Source: Sulfitobacter sp. SK011 (GTDB lineage: Bacteria; Pseudomonadota; Alphaproteobacteria; Rhodobacterales; Rhodobacteraceae). Taken from it: a DNA stretch of 64,000 nucleotides. The stretch spans positions 558,001 to 622,000 of the forward strand of contig NZ_CP025803.1 in assembly GCF_003352065.1 (NCBI RefSeq), in the 5' to 3' direction. How positions within the stretch are numbered: the first letter of the stretch is position 1; each line of letters begins with the position of its first letter. The notes under the pieces are model-generated. The model made no database searches, had not been told where the DNA came from, and saw only the letters and a program-made list of their open reading frames with translations. Made by a program: the position numbers and the translations under genes. This document shows positions 44,593 to 52,329 of this stretch, piece after piece.

Positions 44593-45429
44593 ATGCTGGA
44601 CACCGCCAAATCTGTTGAGGCCACAAATGAGAACCTGCTTGAGGTGAACAACATCGAGGTGATCTATAACCACGTGATCCTTGTGCTTAAGGGCGTGAGT
44701 TTGAATGTGCCCAAGGGTGGGATCACGGCGTTGCTTGGTGGCAATGGGGCCGGCAAGACCACGACGCTCAAGGCGATATCGGGATTGTTGGCGTCCGAGC
44801 GTGGTGAGGTGACCAAAGGATCAATCAAGTATCGCGGCAATGACATTCAGCACACCGATCCGGCCGAAACTGTGAAACGCGGTGTCGTGCAGGTGATGGA
44901 AGGCCGCCATTGTTTTGAGCATCTGACGGTTGAAGAGAACCTGCTGACCGGGGCGTACACGCGCACCGAAGGCAAGGCGGCCATCGCCGCTGATCTTGAG
45001 ATGGTTTATGAGTATTTCCCGCGCCTGCGCGAACGGCGCAAATCACAGGCCGGATACACATCAGGTGGTGAACAGCAGATGTGCGCGATTGGGCGCGCGT
45101 TGATGTCACGGCCCGAAACGATTTTGCTGGATGAGCCGTCAATGGGATTGGCCCCGCAACTGGTGGAACAGATATTCGAGATTGTGAAATCGGTGAATGA
45201 AAAGGAAGGCGTGACCTTTCTTTTGGCTGAACAGAACACCAACGTGGCCCTGCGGTTTGCGCATTATGGGTACATCCTTGAATCTGGCCGTGTGGTCATG
45301 GATGGCCCCGCCAAGGATCTGCGCGAAAATCAGGACGTGAAAGAATTCTATCTCGGGATGTCCGATGAGGGCCGCAAATCATTTCGCGATGTACGCAGTT
45401 ACCGCCGCCGCAAACGCTGGTTGAGCTAA
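44593..45429 (+). CDS. ABC transporter ATP-binding protein, LivF type
   Basis: A 278-residue ATPase. Walker A is LLGGNGAGKTTTL, the signature TSGGEQQMCAIGRAL, Walker B TILLDEPSMGLAPQ, and the LivF-typical LLAEQNTNVALRFAH. A basic C-terminal tail of about 25 residues (EGRKSFRDVRSYRRRKRWLS) goes beyond the usual family end. ATG 44593 is chosen because AAAAGGG lies eight bases upstream; a GTG at 44584 would sit on that ribosome site. It completes a five-component LIV-type transporter. Confidence 0.92.
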   Translation: MLDTAKSVEATNENLLEVNNIEVIYNHVILVLKGVSLNVPKGGITALLGGNGAGKTTTLKAISGLLASERGEVTKGSIKYRGNDIQHTDPAETVKRGVVQVMEGRHCFEHLTVEENLLTGAYTRTEGKAAIAADLEMVYEYFPRLRERRKSQAGYTSGGEQQMCAIGRALMSRPETILLDEPSMGLAPQLVEQIFEIVKSVNEKEGVTFLLAEQNTNVALRFAHYGYILESGRVVMDGPAKDLRENQDVKEFYLGMSDEGRKSFRDVRSYRRRKRWLS

Positions 45430-45475
45430 GCCGCATCACCCATCCTGCGATACGCTAACATAGAAAGTCTGCTGT

Positions 45476-46681
45476 ATGCCGACCTCCTCCTTTTTCGATG
45501 ATTTCGAGACCCGCAGCGCCGATCAGCGTGAGGCCGAGCAATCGGCGCTGTTGCGCACCCGGCTGGCGGCCATCACGACGGCACCGCAAGACTGGCGGGA
45601 TGCGGCGGCTGAGGTGAAAACTGCTGCCGATCTGGTGCACCTGCCGGTGCTGCGCAAATCCGATCTGGTTGAGTGGCAAAAGGCCAGACCGCCCTTTGGC
45701 GGGATCGAAATTGGCAACGTCACCCATGTGTTCCAATCGCCCGGACCCATCTATGAACCCGGCGCGCTGGAAAATGATTGGTTTCGGATGGGGCGATTCC
45801 TGCATGCGGCTGGGATTGGCGCGTCGGATACTGTGCAGAATTGCTTTGGTTATCACCTGACGCCTGCCGGGCACATGTTTGAAAGCGGTGCGCGGGCGGT
45901 GGGGGCACGGGTTTTGCCCGCTGGCACGGGCCAGACCGAATTGCAGGTCGCGGCGGCACGGGATGTGGGGACAACGGCCTATGCCGGGACGCCCGATTAC
46001 CTCAAGATCATTCTTGAGAAAGCCGATGAAATGGGCGTGTCCCTTGGCATCACCAAAGCAGCCGTAGGGGGCGGGGCGTTGTTCCCGTCTCTGCGTCAGT
46101 ATTACCAGGATCGCGGCATTGCCTGCCTGCAGTGTTACGCCACCGCTGACCTTGGCAACGTCGCCTATGAGACGCCTGCGATGGAAGGGATGATCATAGA
46201 TGAAGGCGTCATCGTTGAGATCGTGACCCCCGGAACTGGTATCCCGGTGACGCAAGGCGAGGTGGGTGAAGTTGTGGTCACATCGTTGAACCCGGATTAT
46301 CCATTGATCCGGTTCGCCACTGGCGATCTGAGCGCGGTGATGCGGGGACAAAGCCCGTGTGGGCGCACCAATACGCGGATCAAGGGCTGGATGGGCCGCG
46401 CCGATCAGACCACCAAGATCAAGGGCATGTTCGTGCGGCCCGAACAGGTCGCCGCACTGGTCGCGCATCATGAAGAGGTCAACAAGGCACGGGTGATTGC
46501 CAGCCGCGCAGGTGAGCAGGATGTGATGACTGTGCAGATCGAAAGTGCAGGCGGTGATGCAGATGCCTATGCGCAGTCGGTCGTTCAATTGCTGAAGCTG
46601 AAAGGCAAGGTTGTGGTGGTAGAACCCGGCAGCCTGCCCCGCGATGGGTTGGTGATCGAGGATCAGCGGACATACGAATAA
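45476..46681 (+). CDS. Phenylacetate-CoA ligase-like AMP-binding enzyme
   Basis: A 401-residue adenylate-forming enzyme of the PaaK type. Visible features are HLPVLRKSDLVEWQKARPPFGG, the PaaK-like segment DTVQNCFGYHLTPAGHMFESGARAVGARVLPAGTGQTE, CYATADLGNVAYE, TSLNPDYPLIRFATGDLSAV and DQTTKIKGMFVRPEQV. It probably activates an aromatic or related carboxylic acid to its CoA ester. It is the last gene of the operon that starts with the long-chain-type ligase at 37854. No strong ribosome site is visible before ATG 45476. Confidence 0.88.
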   Translation: MPTSSFFDDFETRSADQREAEQSALLRTRLAAITTAPQDWRDAAAEVKTAADLVHLPVLRKSDLVEWQKARPPFGGIEIGNVTHVFQSPGPIYEPGALENDWFRMGRFLHAAGIGASDTVQNCFGYHLTPAGHMFESGARAVGARVLPAGTGQTELQVAAARDVGTTAYAGTPDYLKIILEKADEMGVSLGITKAAVGGGALFPSLRQYYQDRGIACLQCYATADLGNVAYETPAMEGMIIDEGVIVEIVTPGTGIPVTQGEVGEVVVTSLNPDYPLIRFATGDLSAVMRGQSPCGRTNTRIKGWMGRADQTTKIKGMFVRPEQVAALVAHHEEVNKARVIASRAGEQDVMTVQIESAGGDADAYAQSVVQLLKLKGKVVVVEPGSLPRDGLVIEDQRTYE

Positions 46682-46720
46682 TCCGTGGGTAACCTTTGGG
46701 CAACGCCGCACTGGAAATCC

Positions 46721-46735
46721 CGACTGAAATAGTCG
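46721..46735. promoter_or_regulatory. Candidate iron-responsive operator before the iron permease
   Basis: CGACT-GAAAT-AGTCG is a perfect 5-bp palindrome with a 5-base spacer, 10 bases upstream of ATG 46746. It shares the pattern GACT-N-AAA-N-AGT with a site in front of the iron-binding-protein gene at 50479-50495. It may be the site of an iron regulator of Rhodobacterales (Iron-Rhodo-box type), but I did not verify that consensus. Confidence 0.5.
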
Positions 46736-46745
46736 AAATAGGGGC

Positions 46746-48410
46746 ATGACCCGAAACGCCGTGCCAGCCTTGTCAAAATCAAAACCCCGCGATGGGGTGA
46801 ATGGCCTTGCCGTTGCGGCGGTATGTGTGGCGATCATCTGTGCATTGCCGATGCTGGCCGTCCTGGTTGCAGCACTCAGCGGTGGCACCGAGACAGTTCA
46901 ACACCTCATCGATACGGTATTGGGACGGTATGCGGCGACCACGCTGATGCTGGTGGTCATGGTATCGATCGGGACATTTGCAATTGGCGTCGGGGCCGCG
47001 TGGCTGGTCACGATGACGCGCTTTCCCGGTGCCAAGGTGCTGGAAATTGCACTGGTTCTGCCGCTGGCCTTTCCGGCCTATGTGTTGGCTTATGCCTATA
47101 CCCACGTGCTTGATCATCCGGGCATTGTGCAATCTGTGCTGCGCGATGTGACAGGGTGGGGCCCGCGCGAATACTGGTTCCCTGAGATCAGATCGCTGGG
47201 CGGTGCGGCGGTGATGCTGATCCTCGTTCTATATCCCTATGTTTACCTGCTGGCCCGTGCGGCGTTTCTTCAACAAAGCGGCACGACCTTTTTGGCGGCC
47301 CGTGCCTTGGGATCAAGTGCTTGGGCCGCGTTTTTCAGCGTGAGCCTGCCGCTTGCGCGCCCGGCAATTGCCGGTGGCGTATTGTTGGCTGTGATGGAAA
47401 CCATCGCGGATTTTGGCACCGTTGCGTATTTTGGGGTTCAGACATTTGCCACGGGCATCTACACCTCGTGGTTCTCGTTGTTTGACCGGGCCGGTGCCGC
47501 GCAGCTGGCGTTGTGTTTGCTGAGCTTTGCGCTTTTGCTGGCCATGTTGGAACGGTTGCAGCGCGGCCGTGCCAAGTACCATGATCCAGCCCGCAGAAGC
47601 CAAGCGATGCCGCCTGTGCAATTGAAAGGTTGGCATGCGGTCGCCGCAACGGTGCTTTGCGGTATTCCGGTGCTTTTCGGGGCAATGCTGCCGATCGTGA
47701 TCTTGCTGACGATGGGTCTGGGGTCAGAGCAGGATCTGCTGAGCCCGCGCTATCTTGGGTTTATCCGTAATTCTGTCACGCTGGCCGGAGTTGCCGCAAT
47801 ACTGACGGTCCTCGCGGCGATCTGCGTCGGGTTTTTTCAACGGTCGCGACCGGGGCGCTTGGCGAGCAGTGCCGCCTATGTGTCGCGGTTGGGATATGCC
47901 GTGCCGGGGGGCGTTATTGCCGTGGGATTGCTGGTGCCGTTTGCCGCGTTTGACAACGCGTTTGATGCATGGATGCGCAGCACTTTTGATATCTCGACGG
48001 GGCTGCTCGTTACCGGATCGATCTGGTTGCTGGTGACCGCCTATCTGGTGCGGTTTCTCGCGGCGGCACTGGGTGCCTATGAGGGTGGGCAGGCGATGGT
48101 CCATGCCAATATGGATGCGGCCGCAAGGTCGCTGGGTCAAACGCCGATGGGCACCTTGCGCCGGGTGCATCTGCCCATTCTTGCACCGAGCTTGTTGACG
48201 GCGTTGCTGATCGTGTTTGTCGATGTGATGAAAGAATTGCCCGCAACGCTGATCATGCGGCCGTTCAACTATGACACGCTGGCGGTTCAGGCCTATCGGT
48301 TGGCGAGCGACGAGCGGCTGGACGGTGCAGCGGTGCCGTCACTGGTGATAGTCGCCATGGGGCTGCTGCCTGTGATCCTGATTTGCCGTCAGGTTGGGCG
48401 GCAGAAATGA
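46746..48410 (+). CDS. fbpB: Iron(III) ABC transporter permease (two fused permease domains)
   Basis: A 554-residue permease with about 12 helices formed by two copies of the binding-protein-dependent transport domain. The coupling loops are ARALGSSAWAAFFSVSLPLARPAIAGG in the first half and AARSLGQTPMGTLRRVHLPILAPSLLTALL in the second. This is the FbpB/AfuB organisation, which moves Fe3+ released by FbpA. The binding protein is encoded convergently at 49437-50453, but the ATPase gene is not in the window. The ribosome site AGGGG is unusually close to ATG 46746. A GACT-N5-AGT palindrome lies just upstream. Confidence 0.92.
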   Translation: MTRNAVPALSKSKPRDGVNGLAVAAVCVAIICALPMLAVLVAALSGGTETVQHLIDTVLGRYAATTLMLVVMVSIGTFAIGVGAAWLVTMTRFPGAKVLEIALVLPLAFPAYVLAYAYTHVLDHPGIVQSVLRDVTGWGPREYWFPEIRSLGGAAVMLILVLYPYVYLLARAAFLQQSGTTFLAARALGSSAWAAFFSVSLPLARPAIAGGVLLAVMETIADFGTVAYFGVQTFATGIYTSWFSLFDRAGAAQLALCLLSFALLLAMLERLQRGRAKYHDPARRSQAMPPVQLKGWHAVAATVLCGIPVLFGAMLPIVILLTMGLGSEQDLLSPRYLGFIRNSVTLAGVAAILTVLAAICVGFFQRSRPGRLASSAAYVSRLGYAVPGGVIAVGLLVPFAAFDNAFDAWMRSTFDISTGLLVTGSIWLLVTAYLVRFLAAALGAYEGGQAMVHANMDAAARSLGQTPMGTLRRVHLPILAPSLLTALLIVFVDVMKELPATLIMRPFNYDTLAVQAYRLASDERLDGAAVPSLVIVAMGLLPVILICRQVGRQK

Positions 48411-48431
48411 GACGCAGGCACCCTGCGTCTC
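48409..48431. terminator. Strong hairpin at the iron permease stop
   Basis: GAGACGCAGG (48409-48418), loop CAC, CCTGCGTCTC (48422-48431): a perfect 10-bp stem that begins inside the TGA stop codon of the permease gene. It also lies 17 bases past the stop of the convergent dienelactone hydrolase gene, so it can end both transcripts. No T-run. Confidence 0.65.
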
Positions 48432-48447
48432 ACCTGTCGAGCGATTG

Positions 48448-49344
48448 TTAGCCGCTTAGATTTTCTGCAAAATGGGCCAGCGTTCGATCCCACGCAAGCG
48501 TTGCTGCGGCTTCGTCATACCGTGGCGTCGTGTCGTTATGGAAACCGTGATTCACATCCGGGTAAAAGTGGACCGTGAACTCCTTTTGATTGGCCTTGAG
48601 CGCATCAGAATAGGCATCCCAGCCAGCATTGATACGTTCATCGAGACCCGCGTAATGGATCATCAACGGGGCCTCGATTCTGGGGACATCTGCGGCGTCG
48701 GGCTGTCGGCCATAGAAGGGCACAGAGGCCGCAAGATCGGGATAGGCCACTGCAAGCGCGTTGCACACACCGCCACCATAGCAGAAACCAACGGCACCAA
48801 CCTTGCCTGTCGACCCTTCATGGTCGCGCAGGAATTCAAAGGCGGCAAAGAAATCTGCCATCAACTTGCCACCGTCCAGCGTGCGCTGCATCTCGCGGCC
48901 TTCTTCATCCGTGCCGGGATAGCCGCCCAAGGGTGTCAGGCCATCAGGGCCAAGCGCCATATAGCCAGCTTTGGCGCAGCGGCGCACAACATCTTCGATA
49001 TAGGGGTTAAGGCCCCGGTTTTCGTGCACAACCAACACCGCTGGCAGGGGGTCGGTGGCTCCGGCGGGCTTGGCCATCAGACCTTTGATGTCCCCATGGC
49101 CATCAGGGCTTTGGTAGGTAATGACCTGGGTTTCGATATCGGGGTCATCGGGTGCCACTTGTTGGGCCAGCGCATAGTTGGGTTGCAGTTGTTCCAGCAG
49201 CATCGCACCGGTCACGCCGACAGCAGCATATTTTCCGGCCTGCGTGATGAATTCACGCTTTGAGACCTTTCCGTGGACATAGCCATCGTAAATTTCAAGC
49301 AGATGGGGATCAAAGTCTCGTGCAGTCTTGCGGGGGGCAGTCAT
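48448..49344 (-). CDS. Dienelactone hydrolase family protein with Tat-like leader
   Basis: A 298-residue alpha/beta hydrolase. The catalytic triad is visible: Cys in [15 protein letters not shown], Asp in [11 protein letters not shown] and His in [10 protein letters not shown]. Residues ~28-62 hold [22 protein letters not shown], a twin-arginine-like segment located unusually far from the N-terminus, as in the YghX group of this family. It lies between the two iron transport genes but shares no obvious function with them. AGGAGA precedes ATG 49344. Confidence 0.9.
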   Translation of the reverse strand: MTAPRKTARDFDPHLLEIYDGYVHGKVSKREFITQAGKYAAVGVTGAMLLEQLQPNYALAQQVAPDDPDIETQVITYQSPDGHGDIKGLMAKPAGATDPLPAVLVVHENRGLNPYIEDVVRRCAKAGYMALGPDGLTPLGGYPGTDEEGREMQRTLDGGKLMADFFAAFEFLRDHEGSTGKVGAVGFCYGGGVCNALAVAYPDLAASVPFYGRQPDAADVPRIEAPLMIHYAGLDERINAGWDAYSDALKANQKEFTVHFYPDVNHGFHNDTTPRYDEAAATLAWDRTLAHFAENLSG

Positions 49345-49381
49345 GGCGAATCTCCTGATACTGTTTCATATCAGACAGAAT

Positions 49382-49412
49382 AGGGCATACCGACGTTTCG
49401 TCGATATGCCCT
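49382..49412. terminator. Hairpin downstream of the iron-binding-protein gene
   Basis: AGGGCATA (49382-49389) pairs with TATGCCCT (49405-49412), with an inner GACG/CGTC pairing. It lies 25 bases after the fbpA stop on the minus strand and before the dienelactone hydrolase start, a likely terminator for fbpA. Confidence 0.65.
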
Positions 49413-49436
49413 GTTCATCACGATATCCGGCGCGGA

Positions 49437-50453
49437 TTATTCCCAGCCAACCGCATCAAAGATTTTTTGTGCTGTGGGCAGGTTTTCCGCCACATCAGAC
49501 AGGTTGACCTCGTCGGCCTTGAATGCGCCCAGCTGTTCAACCGATGCGGCCAAGGTGACGCCTTGGACAGCCGGGTATTCATCATTTCCTGCTGAAAAGT
49601 ATTGCTGTGCCTGATCTGAGGCGAGGTATTCGAGGAATTTCACTGCGTTTTCCTTGTTTGGCGCATGGGCCGCAACCCCCGCACCCGACAGGTTCATATG
49701 CGCGCCGTTTCCGGCCTGATCAGGAAAGACATGACCGATTTTGCCGATGCTGGCGCTGACGCCGTCCACTTCGGTACGGATCGCACGGGCGAAATAATAG
49801 GTGTTGGACACAGCGATATCACATTCGCCCGAGACAATACCGCGCAACTGATCGGTGTCGCCGCCCTGAGGGGCGCGCGCCATGTTGTCGACCACGCCTT
49901 GCGCCCATTTCGTGGCGGCCTCTTTGCCCTCATGGGTCACCATGGCGGCAAGCAAGGTCTGGTTGTAGGTGTTGGATGACGACCGGATGCACACTTGGTT
50001 TTTGTAGGCTGGATCAGCCAGATCAAGATAGGTCTTTGGAGGATTGCCCACTGTTTCGACATTGTAGAAAATGATCCGCGCCCGTTGTGAAAAGCCGAAC
50101 CACATGTTGTCGGCGTCCTGAAGGTTTGCCGGGATGCGCGCCTCAAGGGTTTCGCTGTCAATCGGCTGCAACAGGCCCATGTCCTTGGCCCGTTTCAGGC
50201 GGCTGGTATCGACGGTGATCAACACGTCAGCAGGTGAATTTGCGCCTTCGGCCTGCATGCGCGCGGCCAGTTCATCAGCATCGCCTTCAATGCGATTGAT
50301 GGTGATGCCGGTCTGTTCGGTGAAATCGGAATATAGGCGTTCATCAGTGTCGTAGTGACGCGATGAATAAAGGTTTACCTCGCCCTCGGCGAAAGCGGGC
50401 AGCGCGACTGTCATAAGAGCAATTGCTGTGGTCGTTGATCTGAAAAGAGCCAT
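49437..50453 (-). CDS. fbpA: Iron(III) ABC transporter substrate-binding protein
   Basis: A 338-residue periplasmic ferric-binding protein. Signal peptide MALFRSTTTAIALMTVALPAFA, then EVNLYSSRHYDTDERLYSDFTEQTG, the FbpA/FutA-type N-terminal pattern. The adjacent tyrosines that hold Fe3+ are in CDIAVSNTYYFARAI; SRHYD probably supplies another Tyr ligand. It works with the permease at 46746-48410, which is on the opposite strand with a hydrolase between them. A GACT-N5-AGT palindrome lies 26 bases upstream. Confidence 0.93.
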   Translation of the reverse strand: MALFRSTTTAIALMTVALPAFAEGEVNLYSSRHYDTDERLYSDFTEQTGITINRIEGDADELAARMQAEGANSPADVLITVDTSRLKRAKDMGLLQPIDSETLEARIPANLQDADNMWFGFSQRARIIFYNVETVGNPPKTYLDLADPAYKNQVCIRSSSNTYNQTLLAAMVTHEGKEAATKWAQGVVDNMARAPQGGDTDQLRGIVSGECDIAVSNTYYFARAIRTEVDGVSASIGKIGHVFPDQAGNGAHMNLSGAGVAAHAPNKENAVKFLEYLASDQAQQYFSAGNDEYPAVQGVTLAASVEQLGAFKADEVNLSDVAENLPTAQKIFDAVGWE

Positions 50454-50478
50454 GGGGGAACCTGAATGTTAAGTTAAT

Positions 50479-50495
50479 CTGACTAAAACAGTAAG
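50479..50495. promoter_or_regulatory. Candidate iron-responsive operator before fbpA
   Basis: CTGACT-AAAAC-AGTAAG is an imperfect 17-bp palindrome (CT-x-ACT / AGT-x-AG) 26 bases upstream of the fbpA start. It shares GACT-N-AAA-N-AGT with the site before the iron permease at 46721-46735. Confidence 0.5.
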
Positions 50496-50547
50496 AAACA
50501 GATTCCCATCTGGGATGCAAGATATTCCTGATTATTTTACTTGGTTT

Positions 50548-50577
50548 TTCGCCCCACCGCTGTTCGGATGGGGCGAA
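50548..50577. terminator. Hairpin downstream of yghU
   Basis: TTCGCCCCA (50548-50556) pairs with TGGGGCGAA (50569-50577). It begins 5 bases after the yghU stop on the minus strand. A run of A rather than T follows in that direction, so termination strength is uncertain. Confidence 0.5.
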
Positions 50578-50581
50578 ACCC

Positions 50582-51451
50582 TTATTCTTGTGGCGCAATT
50601 TTGTCTTGGGTATTGATCTCAAAGTCCTTGGCATCATGACGCTCGTGCAACTGCATCGAGAGGTCATCGCCAAAGGTCCGGTTAACCATGCGGCCCCGTT
50701 TCACGGCGGGACGTGCATCAATCGCCTCGGCCCACCGCAACACGTTCTTGTAAGAAGTCACGTCGAGAAACTCAGCCGCTGAATAAAGCCGGCCCAGCAC
50801 AAGTTGCCCGTACCACGACCAGATGGCGATATCGGCAATGGAATATGGGCCTGCAAGATATTCATTATCGGCCAAATGGCGGTCCAGCACGTCCAGCTGC
50901 CGCTTGGTTTCCATGGAAAACCGGTTGATCGGATATTCATATTTTTCAGGAGCATAGGCGTAGAAATGGCCAAATCCACCGCCCAGATATGGGGCGCTGC
51001 CCATCTGCCAGAACAGCCATGACAGCGCCTCGGTCCGTTGGGCCGGGTCCGAAGGCAGGAACGCCCCAAATTTTTCAGCCAGATAGAGCAGGATCGCCCC
51101 GGATTCGAAAACCCGTTGAGGTGTGTCACCGGAATGGTCCATCAACGCGGGTATCTTTGAATTGGGGTTCACATCGACAAATCCCGATCCAAATTGATCA
51201 CCGTCCCCAATCTTGATCAGCCACGCATCGTATTCGGCACCGGGGTGACCAGCGGCCAGCAATTCCTCAAGCATGACAGTGACCTTGACGCCATTCGGGG
51301 TGGCCAGTGAGTAAAGCTGTAGTGGATGTTTGCCGACGGGCAGGTCTTTGTCATGCGTGGCCCCGGCGATGGGGCGGTTGATGCTGGCGAATTGACCGCC
51401 ACTTTCGGCCTCCCATGTCCAGACTTTGGGCGGTGTGTAGATATCGGTCAT
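50582..51451 (-). CDS. yghU: Glutathione-dependent disulfide-bond oxidoreductase (YghU-type GST)
   Basis: A 289-residue nu-class GST. Characteristic segments are ANHP-like GATHDKDLPVGKHPLQLYSLATPNGVKVTVMLEEL, DQFGSGFVDVNPNSKIPALMD with the cis-proline, RVFESGAILLYLAEKFG for glutathione, and WLFWQMGSAPYLGGGFGHFYAYAPEKYEYPINRF in the helical domain. This matches E. coli YghU, which binds two glutathiones and reduces disulfides. Length is the family norm. GAGG lies upstream of ATG 51451. It stands alone between fbpA and a pseudogene. Confidence 0.95.
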   Translation of the reverse strand: MTDIYTPPKVWTWEAESGGQFASINRPIAGATHDKDLPVGKHPLQLYSLATPNGVKVTVMLEELLAAGHPGAEYDAWLIKIGDGDQFGSGFVDVNPNSKIPALMDHSGDTPQRVFESGAILLYLAEKFGAFLPSDPAQRTEALSWLFWQMGSAPYLGGGFGHFYAYAPEKYEYPINRFSMETKRQLDVLDRHLADNEYLAGPYSIADIAIWSWYGQLVLGRLYSAAEFLDVTSYKNVLRWAEAIDARPAVKRGRMVNRTFGDDLSMQLHERHDAKDFEINTQDKIAPQE

Positions 51452-51616
51452 ATGGGCCTCGCTTCATTTGGGGTGATCGGTTGGACATATGTTGGCCTGA
51501 AGCGGGTGCAAGGGCCAGAGGGATCAGGGGTTTGTGATGGGAGGATGCAGGCAGACGGGCCAGTGAGATGTACCTAGTGCCCAATATTGTGGGAAGATGG
51601 CTGCTGTGAGGCCAAA

Positions 51617-52063
51617 TCACTCTCCTGCAGCCTCTTCTCCCCGTAGGATTTCGAGTCGGTTTTCAGGAGCATCCGGCGCTAAGAAATTTGGGATGGTGTC
51701 ATCGGTTCTCTTAGGTCGACCCAGAAATTCAGCCGGCCACTCTGTGACCCTTTCGGCCTTTACGTGAATGTATTCACCCGGCGAAGATTCATCCAGATAT
51801 TCACGTTTTAGGATCAATGCCAATGGAGCCTTTGCACCCTCCAGATTACGTGAATACTCAAGAGCCTCTTCATAATTTTCAAAGCTGTAGTAGTAGTCCG
51901 AGCCGCATTCCAAATCATTCGCCTCAAGACGTGGGCTGCACCATACTTGCTATTCTAGGACCTCATCCCAAACATAGCCACCGCCTGCTTTCGCGGAAGC
52001 GGGATAAGTCCCGACCTTCTCAGGCGAAACCGCTCTTGGATAGAGGCTTTCTTTCTGTGCCAT
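51617..52063 (-). pseudogene. Conserved hypothetical protein gene with an in-frame nonsense codon
   Basis: Read from ATG 52063 the frame gives MAQKESLYPRAVSPEKVG, then TYPASAKAGGGYVWDEVLE, then a TAG at 51952-51950. It continues in the same frame as QVWCSPRLEANDLECGSDYYYSFENYEEAL and on to RPKRTDDTIPNFLAPDAPENRLEILRG. I recognise this as one conserved ~148-residue family, where the segment around the stop is normally WDEVLEYRVWC, so a Tyr codon appears to have become TAG at codon 38. An automatic caller would report only the shorter 51617-51913 piece from an internal TTG. Function of the family is not known to me (it is sometimes labelled acetyltransferase). Confidence 0.75.
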
Positions 52064-52329
52064 CTAATGGTCTATTTGATTGATTTCGACTGACGTGTAT
52101 CAGTCGCAAGGAACGTCGCGCAATGGCAGCTTCGTCCGCAATCCGGTCATCCGGCAGTTTTTGTTGAGCGTCCGGTGCTGGTAGAAGCCGTCGTCCAAGT
52201 GAGAGTTTTCGAACGATGGCTTGCAATGCCTGCTTGACTTGATGAAGTGGTCATCTGAGTAAAACAGTCGGATGACCGCAAAGAACCCAATCTGACAGAT
52301 TCTGCGCCGTGAACCAATGTCTGCTCTTG
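52064..52329. other. Intergenic stretch with no gene I can support
   Basis: 266 bases between the pseudogene and the mdeB stop. A minus-strand frame crossing 52020-52226 (KLPDDRIADEAAIARRSL) has a faint resemblance to the end of a sigma-54 protein but too little to call. It could be decayed DNA. Confidence 0.4.

Noticed and set aside
52020-52226. Possible sigma-54 (RpoN) C-terminal fragment on the minus strand
   Set aside because: A few residues (DDRIAD, IARRS) resemble the RpoN box region, but the essential box sequence is absent and the match is too short.
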